Made by a program: the position numbers and the translations under genes. A model generated the notes under the pieces. The model made no database searches and had not been told where the DNA came from. It worked only from the letters and a program-made list of their open reading frames with translations. DNA of 64,000 nt, taken from contig NZ_JMQN01000043.1 in NCBI RefSeq assembly GCF_000705555.1, positions 1-64,000 of the forward strand, given 5' to 3'. This DNA comes from Marinobacterium lacunae (GTDB taxonomy: Bacteria > Pseudomonadota > Gammaproteobacteria > Pseudomonadales > Balneatricaceae). How positions within the stretch are numbered: the stretch's first letter is position 1; each line of letters begins with the position of its first letter. Of this stretch, positions 56,424 to 64,000 are shown one piece after another.

Positions 56424-57413
56424 ATGTCGAAGCGGGTCGAGCTTAATCTCGCCCTCCAGGGCGGAGGTGCCCACGGCGCGTTTACCTGGGGTGTTCTGGA
56501 TCGTTTGCTTGAAGAGCCCTGGTTTGCCATCGAAGCGGTAAGCGGTACCAGTGCAGGGGCCATGAATGCGGTTATGCTCGCAGAGGGCTGGCGCAAAGCC
56601 GGCGCGGAGGGGGCACGGGAACAGCTGCATAATTTCTGGACCCATTTGATGCTGCCTGAGGAGGTGGCTTCGGCTGGCATGGCAGGGTCAGCGGGAAGGT
56701 TCTGGCAGAATCTTAGCAGCCATCTCTCGCCCTACGATTTGAATCCTTTTGATATCAATCCGTTGCGTGATGCTCTTGAACGCCAGATCGATTTTGATGC
56801 CTTAAACCGGCACAGCCCATTTCAACTGCATATAGCCGCCACCGAGATTGAAACCGGGCGATTGAGGCTGTTTGGTGAATCCGAGCTACAGGTCGAGCAT
56901 CTGCTGGCGTCGGCCTGCCTGCCGAACCTGCATCAGGCGGTGGAGATTGACGGACGTTATTACTGGGATGGCGGCTTTGCCGGAAACCCGGTGCTTTACC
57001 CTCTGGTGATGGAGGGCAGACAACGGGACCTGCTGATGATTCTGTTGCAGCCACTGGAGAAGAGTGGCGTTCCGACCACGGCTCAGGGTATTGCGGACAG
57101 GGTGGCGGAGCTTGGCTTTTTGACCACCTTTATGCGGGAGATGCGTGCCATCGTGCTGATGCAGCAGAAGATGCGCAAGCGGCCATGGCTGCTCGGGGCG
57201 CTAGAGCGCCGCTTTCGCTATCTGAGGTTTCATTTGATCGGCCCGGATGAAACTCTGGCGTCTCTGCACCGGTCAACCAAGCTGGATACCAGCCGGGCAT
57301 TTCTTTATCAGCTAAGAGATAGGGGGCGGGAGCGTGCCGGGCGCTTCATCGCGCTGCACCGTGCTAAATTGGGTGTGCGTACGAGCTGCGTTCTGCAACG
57401 CTATTTCCTCTAG
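56424..57413 (+). CDS. Patatin-like phospholipase family protein
   Basis: 329-aa patatin-domain hydrolase. Oxyanion hole GGGAHGAF, nucleophile elbow GTSAG (catalytic Ser near residue 42) and catalytic Asp in the DGG triplet of YYWDGGFAGNP complete the Ser-Asp dyad, so it should be active on lipids. No signal peptide or secretion tail, hence cytosolic or membrane-peripheral. GGAGG precedes the ATG at 56424. The C-terminal Arg-rich part (RRFRYLRFHLIG) could touch membrane. Monocistronic between ilvC and pssA. Confidence 0.9.
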   Translation: MSKRVELNLALQGGGAHGAFTWGVLDRLLEEPWFAIEAVSGTSAGAMNAVMLAEGWRKAGAEGAREQLHNFWTHLMLPEEVASAGMAGSAGRFWQNLSSHLSPYDLNPFDINPLRDALERQIDFDALNRHSPFQLHIAATEIETGRLRLFGESELQVEHLLASACLPNLHQAVEIDGRYYWDGGFAGNPVLYPLVMEGRQRDLLMILLQPLEKSGVPTTAQGIADRVAELGFLTTFMREMRAIVLMQQKMRKRPWLLGALERRFRYLRFHLIGPDETLASLHRSTKLDTSRAFLYQLRDRGRERAGRFIALHRAKLGVRTSCVLQRYFL

Positions 57414-57485
57414 GGCGGGTGGGCGTTGAGGCAGGCGTAGCGTAGAATATCGGCGACTTCCCCGCTTATGGAGAGACAGAGCGTT

Positions 57486-58247
57486 ATGACAGATCAGAGT
57501 GATCAGCAACATCCAGAGAGTGATCAGGACCAAGAGCAGGAAACGCGTCGGCCGCGCGGTATCTACCTGCTGCCCAACCTGTTTACGACCGGTGCGCTGT
57601 TTGCCGGTTTCTATGCAGTGATCGCGGGTATGAGTGGACGATTTGAGGCTGCTGCTGTCGCGATTTTTCTGGCGATGGTGTTCGATGGGCTCGATGGCCG
57701 GGTTGCGCGTCTGACCAATACTCAGAGCAAGTTCGGGGCGGAGTTCGATTCGCTGTCCGATATGGTGTCATTTGGCGTCGCACCTGCGCTGGTATCGTTC
57801 ACCTGGGTGCTTGAAGATATCGGCAAGATCGGCTGGCTGGCCGCTTTTATCTATTGCGCCGGTGGTGCGTTGCGTCTGGCGCGCTTTAACACACAGATTG
57901 GTTCGTTGGATAAGCGCTATTTCATGGGGCTGCCGAGCCCGGCAGCAGCAGCGACCGTGGCGGGACTGATCTGGTTCTGCAGTAGCAACGAGATCGATCC
58001 CGAAGCCTTTGCCTATCCGTTTGCTGCGTATGTTGTGCTGGCGGGGGTTCTGATGGTCAGCAATGTGCTGTACTACAGTTTCAAGGATGTCGATTTTAAG
58101 GGGCGTATACAGTTCCTGAAGTTGGCTCTGATCGTGTTGGCGATTGCGGTTATTGCCACCAACCCGGCTCTGTTCCTGTGGTTGCTGTTCCTGGCCTATG
58201 CGCTGTCCGGACCATTACTTTGGCTCTGGCGGCATCGGCCGCACTGA
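57486..58247 (+). CDS. pssA: CDP-diacylglycerol-serine O-phosphatidyltransferase
   Basis: 253-aa inner-membrane CDP-alcohol phosphatidyltransferase (Bacillus-type PssA) making phosphatidylserine, precursor of phosphatidylethanolamine. The family motif D-G-x2-A-R-x8-G-x3-D-x3-D is present as DGRVARLTNTQSKFGAEFDS followed by LSD. About eight hydrophobic helices follow an acidic, Gln-rich N-terminal tail (MTDQSDQQHPESDQ). Start 57486 has GGAGAG upstream; ATG 57468 would add six residues without an RBS. In this group pssA often lies beside ilvC, as here with one gene between. Confidence 0.93.
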   Translation: MTDQSDQQHPESDQDQEQETRRPRGIYLLPNLFTTGALFAGFYAVIAGMSGRFEAAAVAIFLAMVFDGLDGRVARLTNTQSKFGAEFDSLSDMVSFGVAPALVSFTWVLEDIGKIGWLAAFIYCAGGALRLARFNTQIGSLDKRYFMGLPSPAAAATVAGLIWFCSSNEIDPEAFAYPFAAYVVLAGVLMVSNVLYYSFKDVDFKGRIQFLKLALIVLAIAVIATNPALFLWLLFLAYALSGPLLWLWRHRPH

Positions 58248-58263
58248 GGATAGAGGTTTTCTC

Positions 58264-58293
58264 ACAGGGGGCGCATTGGCGCCCCCTGTTGTT
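58264..58293 (+). terminator. pssA terminator
   Basis: ACAGGGGGCGC-ATTG-GCGCCCCCTGT, an 11-bp perfect stem followed by TGTTTT, 16 bases after the pssA stop. Confidence 0.9.
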
Positions 58294-58424
58294 TTGGGCG
58301 CCTAAGCTGAGTCTGAACAATTAATTTTTATCGTCTTTGTAAGGATTTGCCGGTTTGATCGACTTAATCGGTGAACGCCCGCGATCAAACGGGTCAAACG
58401 GATAGAGGCTCAGGAGAATTCAGA

Positions 58425-59429
58425 ATGTTGATCAAGCAAGCGCCCGATATCCCCTCCAGTGAAATTACGTCGGAGTCTGTCTACCGACGTCGACGCCAAA
58501 TTCTTAAGGCCATGCTGGCTGGCGGTGCGATGATGGCTGCGCATCCGGCGATGGCGCTGGACCGTTATGCGTTGGAGTCGGACGACAAGCGCTATCCGGG
58601 GCCTGACTGGTTGCAGACCAAGTTGCGTGCGGCCAAGGCGGGAGACCCTGTTACCGGGGAGTCTCTCACGCCCTACACCGACGTGACCGGGCATAACAAC
58701 TTCTACGAGTTCGGATTGGGTAAGGAAGATCCCAAGGCCAAGGCGCAGAACTTCAATACTGATCCCTGGAAGGTTGAAATCAGTGGTGAGGTCGGCAAGC
58801 CCGGTACATACACGCTGGAGGACCTGCTTAAACCGCACGCTCTGGAGGAGCGCATCTATCGTCTGCGATGCGTCGAAGCCTGGTCGATGGTCATTCCCTG
58901 GGTGGGATTTCCGCTGGGCGATCTGATCAAACGCTTCGAGCCAACCGGCAACGCGAAGTATGTCGAGTTCACCACGCTCCAGGATCCTGCGCAGATGCCG
59001 GGTCAACGCAGCTTCTTCAGTACGTTGGATTGGCCCTATGTGGAAGGGTTGCGCATGGATGAAGCGATGCATCCTCTGGCGATTCTGGCGGTGGGTGTTT
59101 ACGGCGATGCACTGCCTCCTCAGAATGGTGCTCCCTTGCGTCTGGTGGTGCCTTGGAAGTACGGCTTCAAGAGTATCAAGTCGATCGTACGCATTCGTCT
59201 GACCGAGGAGATGCCCAAGGTCACCTGGAACCAGACTGCACCGAGCGAATACGGCTTCTATGCCAACGTCAATCCGAAGGTTGACCATCCGCGCTGGAGT
59301 CAGGCCACCGAGCGTCGTTTGCCCTCCTCACTGTTTAGCCCTCATATCATTGATACCCGCATGTTCAACGGATATGCCGACCAGGTTGCGCATCTGTATA
59401 GCGGGATGGATCTGCGTAAATGGTTCTGA
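58425..59429 (+). CDS. msrP: MsrP, periplasmic methionine-sulfoxide reductase catalytic subunit
   Basis: 334-aa molybdenum-cofactor enzyme that repairs oxidised Met in periplasmic proteins. Twin-arginine signal [20 protein letters not shown] at about residues 20-39. The Mo-ligand Cys is Cys149 in [16 protein letters not shown], in a sulfite-oxidase fold with [16 protein letters not shown] 58425 follows CAGGAG; the frame opens earlier. The msrQ start overlaps its end by ten bases. Together they form the MsrPQ system with quinone as electron source. Confidence 0.95.
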   Translation: MLIKQAPDIPSSEITSESVYRRRRQILKAMLAGGAMMAAHPAMALDRYALESDDKRYPGPDWLQTKLRAAKAGDPVTGESLTPYTDVTGHNNFYEFGLGKEDPKAKAQNFNTDPWKVEISGEVGKPGTYTLEDLLKPHALEERIYRLRCVEAWSMVIPWVGFPLGDLIKRFEPTGNAKYVEFTTLQDPAQMPGQRSFFSTLDWPYVEGLRMDEAMHPLAILAVGVYGDALPPQNGAPLRLVVPWKYGFKSIKSIVRIRLTEEMPKVTWNQTAPSEYGFYANVNPKVDHPRWSQATERRLPSSLFSPHIIDTRMFNGYADQVAHLYSGMDLRKWF

Positions 59430-60055
59430 GTATTGCGGATATTCACAGGTCCAGCACCGGGCGCCGGGTATTCTGGTGGTTGATGTTTCTGTTGCCGCTT
59501 ATGCCTCTGGCCTGGATTGTTTTCAAGACGCTTGAGCAGGATTTGGGGGCAGACCCTGCCCAGACCATCGTGACCTTTCTGGGGCTGTGGACACTGAGAT
59601 TTCTCTTAATCACGCTTGCGGTTACGCCCGTGCGGCGCGTCTTTGGCTGGTTGTGGGCCCAGCGATACCGACGCATGTATGGCCTGTACACCTTGTTCTA
59701 TGCCTGTTTGCATTTGTTAGCATTTGCCACGTTTATTTTGGGCTGGAGGCCCGATCTGATTGCGCGTGAGCTCTCCGAGCGGCCCTACATCATCGTTGGC
59801 TTCATTGCTTGGTTGGGTTTGGTGGCACTGGGTATGACTTCGACACGTGGTTGGGTGAGACGCCTGGGGCGACGCTGGCAGCAGCTACATTATCTTGTCT
59901 ATCCGATAGCGGTGCTGGCGATGATCCATTTTGCCTGGCTGATACGGGCGGGTTTCGGGCAGGTGCTGTTTTACGCCCTGCTGCTGGCGCTGTTGTTGGG
60001 ATATCGAGTGAAGAGTCTGGTGAAACGAAGAGCGGGAATAGTACATCCGTCGTGA
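59420..60055 (+). CDS. msrQ: MsrQ, heme-binding membrane subunit of MsrPQ
   Basis: 211-aa inner-membrane protein of the ferric-reductase-like family with six predicted helices. It passes quinol electrons to MsrP. Heme-ligand His candidates sit in [22 protein letters not shown] and [11 protein letters not shown], matching the known pattern. It overlaps msrP by ten bases, so it is translated from within it. Terminator at 60117. Confidence 0.94.
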   Translation: MVLSIADIHRSSTGRRVFWWLMFLLPLMPLAWIVFKTLEQDLGADPAQTIVTFLGLWTLRFLLITLAVTPVRRVFGWLWAQRYRRMYGLYTLFYACLHLLAFATFILGWRPDLIARELSERPYIIVGFIAWLGLVALGMTSTRGWVRRLGRRWQQLHYLVYPIAVLAMIHFAWLIRAGFGQVLFYALLLALLLGYRVKSLVKRRAGIVHPS

Positions 60056-60116
60056 TGTAATTGGCGCGAAGCTGACAATCCTGTGCGGCTGCACTTAAGG
60101 CTTCGCTATATCTTTC

Positions 60117-60150
60117 AATGGCTTGAGTGTTTTGCTCAAGCCATTTTTTT
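60117..60150 (+). terminator. msrPQ terminator
   Basis: AATGGCTTGAG-TGTTTTG-CTCAAGCCATTTTTTT, a long stem with T-run, about 60 bases past the msrQ stop. Confidence 0.92.
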
Positions 60151-60207
60151 GGCATTTTTTCTGCAGTTACTCATCAGGCAAACTTGGGTGTGAATGCTGG
60201 AGAGGCA

Positions 60208-60510
60208 ATGGTCGAGACTGCAGAAATTCGCGATAGCCGTGTCATGGCCGAGATGGGTGGGCTTGGTTTTATCAATACGATCGATCGCCATCTCAGAGTC
60301 GTTGCCGGGCTGCGTCTGGCAACGAAAGTGCATCACTGTATTCGCCTCGACCTTCGGCTGTTTTATGACGGTCAGTCCGCTGGTGCTCTTTCGTTTGAAC
60401 TAGAGGGGTTCAGTCCGGCAGAGGGTGTCGCATTGGCCCGCAATATTGGCGGAAATCAACTCATAATGCGGGAGATAGATCACTATCTCTGCGGCGATGT
60501 GGGTGAGTGA
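60208..60510 (+). CDS. Small protein upstream of the cox cluster, unknown
   Basis: 100-aa soluble protein (AEMGGLGFINTIDRHLRVVA, HHCIRLDLRLFYDGQSAGAL) with one Cys pair far apart and no recognised domain. GGAGAGG precedes ATG 60208; the frame opens at 60127 inside the preceding terminator, so the later start is right. It lies 16 bases before the next small gene and is likely co-transcribed with it. Confidence 0.7.
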   Translation: MVETAEIRDSRVMAEMGGLGFINTIDRHLRVVAGLRLATKVHHCIRLDLRLFYDGQSAGALSFELEGFSPAEGVALARNIGGNQLIMREIDHYLCGDVGE

Positions 60511-60526
60511 AAACGGGGGTGTCAGA

Positions 60527-60778
60527 ATGCTGGAAGCCGATTTTTTCGAAGTGTCGGATGAGTTCGTGAATCTCGCCAACGATATGATGGACGAGTGGGC
60601 TCAGCCGATGCTCAGTGCCGCCATCATGCACGCAGCTGCGCGTTTTAATGCTTTTAACTATGTCAGCCAGAATACCCGTGACGAGCCAGGTAAGGTGGTG
60701 GAATTTCTGACCGCCCAGTATCGGCAGATGCTCGAAGAGGCTATCCGTGACATGGCCGGTGAGCGCGCCACCGGTTAG
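60527..60778 (+). CDS. DUF3144-family protein
   Basis: 83-aa soluble helical protein fitting DUF3144: DFFEVSDEFVNLANDMMDEW, then AAIMHAAARFNAFNYVSQ and FLTAQYRQMLEEAIRDM. Function unknown. ATG 60527 is preferred to the frame start at 60497, which overlaps the previous gene. It belongs to a row of three small genes before coxB. Confidence 0.82.
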   Translation: MLEADFFEVSDEFVNLANDMMDEWAQPMLSAAIMHAAARFNAFNYVSQNTRDEPGKVVEFLTAQYRQMLEEAIRDMAGERATG

Positions 60779-60835
60779 GGACGAAGTCGCAATCCGGGCT
60801 TATCTGACCTATATCTGTAGGTGGAGGTGAGCTCT

Positions 60836-61045
60836 ATGCGTGATAATTCGATTCTACGTTGCTGGCGCGCGCTGCTTGGGGTACTGGCGGGTTTTTTTGG
60901 TGTGCGCTCGGAAGCCGCGCGCGAACAGGACTTCAAAGAGGGGCGAGCGCTCCATTTCGTTGTAATTGGCCTCCTGATGGCAGCAGGTTTCGTCATTTTC
61001 GTGATTTTTCTCGTCCGTTGGGCTCTCAGTCTCAGCGGTGTCTAA
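60836..61045 (+). CDS. DUF2970 small membrane protein
   Basis: 69-aa single-pass membrane protein of the DUF2970 family. The cytoplasmic N-terminal part (LRCWRALLGVLAGFFGVRSE, then AAREQDFKEG) carries the family signature, followed by one helix (HFVVIGLLMAAGFVIFVIFL). DUF2970 genes are typically found near cytochrome c oxidase genes, as here. GGAGGTGAG precedes ATG 60836. Role unknown, perhaps oxidase assembly. Confidence 0.85.
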   Translation: MRDNSILRCWRALLGVLAGFFGVRSEAAREQDFKEGRALHFVVIGLLMAAGFVIFVIFLVRWALSLSGV

Positions 61046-61254
61046 AGCACGTTAGCGAATTTATCGCGACGTTCGCGACGTTATAGCGTGTCTTCCTTGC
61101 ACTTTTCCAGCACCTGCTATACTCCGCTTAGAAGGGGAAGCCAGTAGCCCAGATTCAGTGTGGCTTGCCCAGACCCCCACAACCGAAAGGATCCGGATCT
61201 GCATGATGCAGATTGGCAAGGAGCCTGGTTAGACCCCGTGTTGGAGGCCTGGTG

Positions 61255-62412
61255 ATGGGAACAATAAGAACAATAAGAACAATAATATCCGGTCTGTCGC
61301 TTGTTCTACTGCCATTTACGGCTCGCGCAGAGTGGACGGTTAATCTGTCTCCGGGCGTCACGGAAGTGAGTCGCTCGGTATACGATCTGCACATGACCAT
61401 CTTCTGGATATGTGTGGCGATCGGCTGTGTTGTCTTCGGCGTCATGTTTTGGTCCATTTTCCATCATCGCAAGTCCAAAGGGGCCAAGGCTCACCACTTT
61501 CATGAGCATACGCTGGTGGAGATCGCCTGGACGCTGGTGCCGCTGGGCATACTGGTTGCCATGGCCGTGCCCGCTACGGCAACGCTGGTCAAAATGTATG
61601 ACCCAAGCGAAGCTGATCTCGATATTCAGATCACCGGTTATCAATGGAAGTGGCGTTATACCTATCTCGACAAGGATCTGGATTTTTTCAGTAATCTGGC
61701 CACGCCACGAGAGCAGATAGGAAACGAAGAGGCCAAGGGCGATAACTATCTGCTTGAGGTCGATCGCCATCTCGTGCTGCCCACCGATACCAAGATTCGC
61801 CTGCTGCTAACCGCCAACGATGTTATCCACAGTTGGTGGGTACCTGCGCTCGCAGTGAAGAAGGATGCCATCCCGGGCTTTATCAACGAAGCCTGGACCC
61901 GTATCGATGAGCCCGGCATCTATCGCGGCCAGTGTGCAGAGCTCTGCGGCCAGGATCACGGTTTTATGCCGATTGTCGTTGAAGCGGTTCCACCTGAGCA
62001 GTTTCAGCAGTGGCTGGCGCAAGTGAAGGCCGAGAAGCAGGCTGAGGCAGCAGCTGCGGAGAAAAGCTGGACGCTGGATGAGCTCATGACGCAGGGTGAG
62101 CAGGTTTATCTTCGAGCCTGTGCGGCGTGCCATCAGCCAACCGGTACCGGTGTGCCGCCTGCATTTCCTGCCTTGAAGGGGAGCCCTGTCGCGCTGGGGG
62201 ATGTCGGTGCCCATATCGATATCGTGCTCAACGGCCGACCGGGCACTGCAATGCAAGCGTTCCGCGATCAGTTGAGCGCCACGGAGCTGGCGGCCGTTAT
62301 CACCTACGAACGTAATGCCTGGGGTAACAGTACCGGTGAAGCGGTCGCACCCAGCCAGATTACGCGAATTCTGGAAGGTAATGCAGAGACTGCAGGGGAG
62401 GGCGCGCAATGA
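61255..62412 (+). CDS. coxB: Cytochrome c oxidase subunit II with fused cytochrome c domain
   Basis: 385-aa aa3-type oxidase subunit II. Signal/anchor, two transmembrane helices (about 45-70 and 85-110), then a CuA cupredoxin domain with QCAELCGQDHGFM, giving the Cys-x3-Cys-x3-His-x3-Met set. After an Ala/Gln/Lys linker the C-terminus carries a class I cytochrome c with heme site CAACHQ and Met ligand in GTAMQAF. It takes electrons from soluble cytochrome c. ATG 61255 follows GGAGG; coxA's ATG overlaps the stop by four bases. The leader from 61046 to 61254 has no recognised site. Confidence 0.96.
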   Translation: MGTIRTIRTIISGLSLVLLPFTARAEWTVNLSPGVTEVSRSVYDLHMTIFWICVAIGCVVFGVMFWSIFHHRKSKGAKAHHFHEHTLVEIAWTLVPLGILVAMAVPATATLVKMYDPSEADLDIQITGYQWKWRYTYLDKDLDFFSNLATPREQIGNEEAKGDNYLLEVDRHLVLPTDTKIRLLLTANDVIHSWWVPALAVKKDAIPGFINEAWTRIDEPGIYRGQCAELCGQDHGFMPIVVEAVPPEQFQQWLAQVKAEKQAEAAAAEKSWTLDELMTQGEQVYLRACAACHQPTGTGVPPAFPALKGSPVALGDVGAHIDIVLNGRPGTAMQAFRDQLSATELAAVITYERNAWGNSTGEAVAPSQITRILEGNAETAGEGAQ

Positions 62413-63998
62413 GTACGCTGGATACCGCAGTACCCGGTCTTCACGAAGAGCATCATGGCCCTGCAAAAGGTCTGGGACGCTGGCTGTTTACCACCAATCA
62501 CAAGGATATCGGCACGCTTTATCTCTGGTTCAGTCTGCTGATGTTTCTGACGGGCGGCGTAATGGCGCTGCTGATCCGAAGCGAGTTGTTCCAGCCCGGT
62601 CTGCAACTGGTCGAGCCCGGATTCTTTAACCAGTTGACCACCATGCATGGCCTGATCATGGTGTTTGGTGCGGTGATGCCCGCCTTTGTCGGCTTGGCCA
62701 ACTGGATGGTGCCGTTGATGATCGGAGCGCCCGACATGGCGCTCCCCAGAATGAACAACTGGAGCTTTTGGATTTTGCCCTTCGCCTTTGCAATCCTGAT
62801 TTCCACACTGTTCATGGATGGCGGTGCCCCCAATTTCGGTTGGACATTCTATGCGCCGTTATCCACCACATACGCGCCGCCGAGCGTGACCTACTTCATC
62901 TTCTCGATCCATATCATGGGAGCCAGCTCGATCATGGGGGCGATCAATATCATCGCCACTATCCTGAACATGCGTGCGCCCGGCATGACCATGATGAAAC
63001 TGCCGCTGTTTGTCTGGACCTGGCTGATCACTGCGTTCCTGCTGATTGCCGTCATGCCGGTGTTGGCAGGTGTTGTCACCATGATGCTGATGGATATCCA
63101 TTTCGGTACCAGCTTTTTCAACGCTGCTGGTGGCGGTGATCCGGTTTTGTTCCAGCACGTGTTCTGGTTCTTCGGACATCCCGAGGTGTACATCATGATC
63201 CTGCCGGCGTTCGGTATCGTCAGTCAGATCATCCCCACCTTTTCGCGGAAAAAACTGTTTGGTTATGCCTCGATGGTGTACGCCACGGCGTCCATCGCTG
63301 TCCTGTCCTTCCTCGTTTGGGCGCATCACATGTTCACGGTGGGGCTGCCGTTGGCCGGCGAGCTGTTCTTCATGTTCGCGACGATGCTGATAGCGGTGCC
63401 CACCGGCGTGAAAGTATTTAACTGGGTGGCGACCATGTACCGCGGCTCGCTTACCTTCGAGACGCCCATGCTGTTTGCCGTGGCCTTTGTGGTGCTGTTC
63501 ACCATCGGCGGGTTCTCGGGTCTGATGCTGGCGATTGCGCCTGTTGATTTTCAGTACCACGACACCTACTTCGTAGTCGCGCATTTTCATTATGTTCTGG
63601 TGCCGGGGGCGATCTTCTCGATCATGGCAGGCGTTTACTACTGGCTACCGAAATGGACGGGTCACATGCTCGACGAAAGGATGGGCAAACTCCATTTCTG
63701 GCTCAGTTTTATCGGCGTCAATATCACCTTCTTCCCGATGCATTTTCTGGGTCTGGCGGGGATGCCAAGGCGTATTCCCGACTACGCATTGCAGTTTGCC
63801 GATTTCAATATGATCGCCTCGATAGGTGCCTTCATCTTTGGCTTCTCACAGCTGCTGTTCGTCTGGAATGTGATTCAGAATATTCGCAGTCGTGAGGCGG
63901 CTACGGCCCGCGTATGGGAAGGTGCCCAGGGGCTGGAGTGGGAGGTGCCGTCACCGGCACCCTATCACACGCATACTACACCGCCGAAGGTGGAGTGA
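62409..63998 (+). CDS. coxA: Cytochrome c oxidase subunit I
   Basis: 529-aa heme-copper oxidase subunit I with 12 helices, reducing O2 to water and pumping protons. Low-spin heme His in TTMHGLIMVFG and near HDTYFVVAHFHYVL; CuB His-Tyr pair in FGHPEVYIMILPAFG with the His-His pair in VWAHHMFTVG. D- and K-channel type residues are in expected places (not checked further). It overlaps coxB by four bases and ends at 63998. Complete within the window. Confidence 0.97.
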   Translation: MSTLDTAVPGLHEEHHGPAKGLGRWLFTTNHKDIGTLYLWFSLLMFLTGGVMALLIRSELFQPGLQLVEPGFFNQLTTMHGLIMVFGAVMPAFVGLANWMVPLMIGAPDMALPRMNNWSFWILPFAFAILISTLFMDGGAPNFGWTFYAPLSTTYAPPSVTYFIFSIHIMGASSIMGAINIIATILNMRAPGMTMMKLPLFVWTWLITAFLLIAVMPVLAGVVTMMLMDIHFGTSFFNAAGGGDPVLFQHVFWFFGHPEVYIMILPAFGIVSQIIPTFSRKKLFGYASMVYATASIAVLSFLVWAHHMFTVGLPLAGELFFMFATMLIAVPTGVKVFNWVATMYRGSLTFETPMLFAVAFVVLFTIGGFSGLMLAIAPVDFQYHDTYFVVAHFHYVLVPGAIFSIMAGVYYWLPKWTGHMLDERMGKLHFWLSFIGVNITFFPMHFLGLAGMPRRIPDYALQFADFNMIASIGAFIFGFSQLLFVWNVIQNIRSREAATARVWEGAQGLEWEVPSPAPYHTHTTPPKVE

Positions 63999-64000
63999 TG
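63998..64000 (+). other. Probable start codon of the next cox-cluster gene (cut by the window edge)
   Basis: The coxA stop is part of TGATG at the very end, so an ATG begins on its last base. In this group a small protein, cox11 or coxC follows; nothing more can be seen. Confidence 0.5.

Overview
The window looks like a chromosome segment from a moderately GC-rich, aerobic, heterotrophic gammaproteobacterium of the Oceanospirillales/Pseudomonadales kind. Signs are the imuA-imuB-dnaE2 SOS cassette behind a LexA box, msrPQ, the ilvY/ilvC divergon, PurT, RlmJ/RlmE, an aa3-type cytochrome oxidase operon (coxB-coxA) and pssA, all with the gene lengths and orders usual in that group. No species call is made. 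The window opens on the 3' end of a 5S rRNA, so an rRNA operon lies just outside it.

Layout. 0-0.4 kb: rRNA operon end, then an orphan promoter/terminator pair. 0.54-5.7 kb: SOS mutasome. 5.7-10.3 kb (minus strand): arsenic operon of arsR, a permease, a small thioredoxin, GAPDH and arsJ, plus a small helical protein. 10.4-13.6 kb: kbl-tdh threonine catabolism facing a dapA-like gene that has an attenuator-like leader. 13.8-16.4 kb: PhoX-type phosphatase and a VOC protein. 16.5-19.2 kb: clpB with a sigma-32-like promoter. 19.2-22.4 kb: small accessory patch in which two inverted copies of a ~220-bp dispersed repeat enclose a two-gene module (soluble 304-aa protein and four-helix membrane protein), followed by a type II toxin-antitoxin pair whose toxin is frameshifted. 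22.5-27.5 kb: EamA exporter, SPOUT methyltransferase, FAD oxidoreductase, rlmE and a cupin.

27.4-38.1 kb is the most unusual part. It is a 10.5-kb segment bounded by a perfect 58-bp direct repeat that duplicates the 3' end of the cupin gene. It encodes a LuxR-type response regulator and a hybrid histidine kinase, a secreted six-blade tectonin-type beta-propeller protein, and a translationally coupled pair made of a TPR-secretin lipoprotein and a 953-aa secreted protein with about 17 tectonin-type blades and a Cys-rich insert. A decayed IS66 element lies at its right end. The two structural transcription units share an 18-bp upstream motif. I read this as a candidate, undescribed self-regulated outer-membrane export or surface-display system.

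38.1-46 kb: OprC-like copper TonB receptor, a DUF1127 protein, a small outer-membrane barrel, an HTH/DUF2975 pair, GFA, SDR, fpr and a DUF4399-type protein. 46-51.2 kb: lipoprotein, purT, a REC-PilZ-like regulator, a lipoprotein, rlmJ. 51.6-56.3 kb: branched-chain amino acid genes (acetolactate synthase subunits, ilvY and ilvC divergent). 56.4-60.1 kb: patatin-like phospholipase, pssA, msrPQ. 60.2-64 kb: three small proteins leading into coxB-coxA, with the next gene's ATG in the last three bases. I found no tRNA, CRISPR array or integrase.
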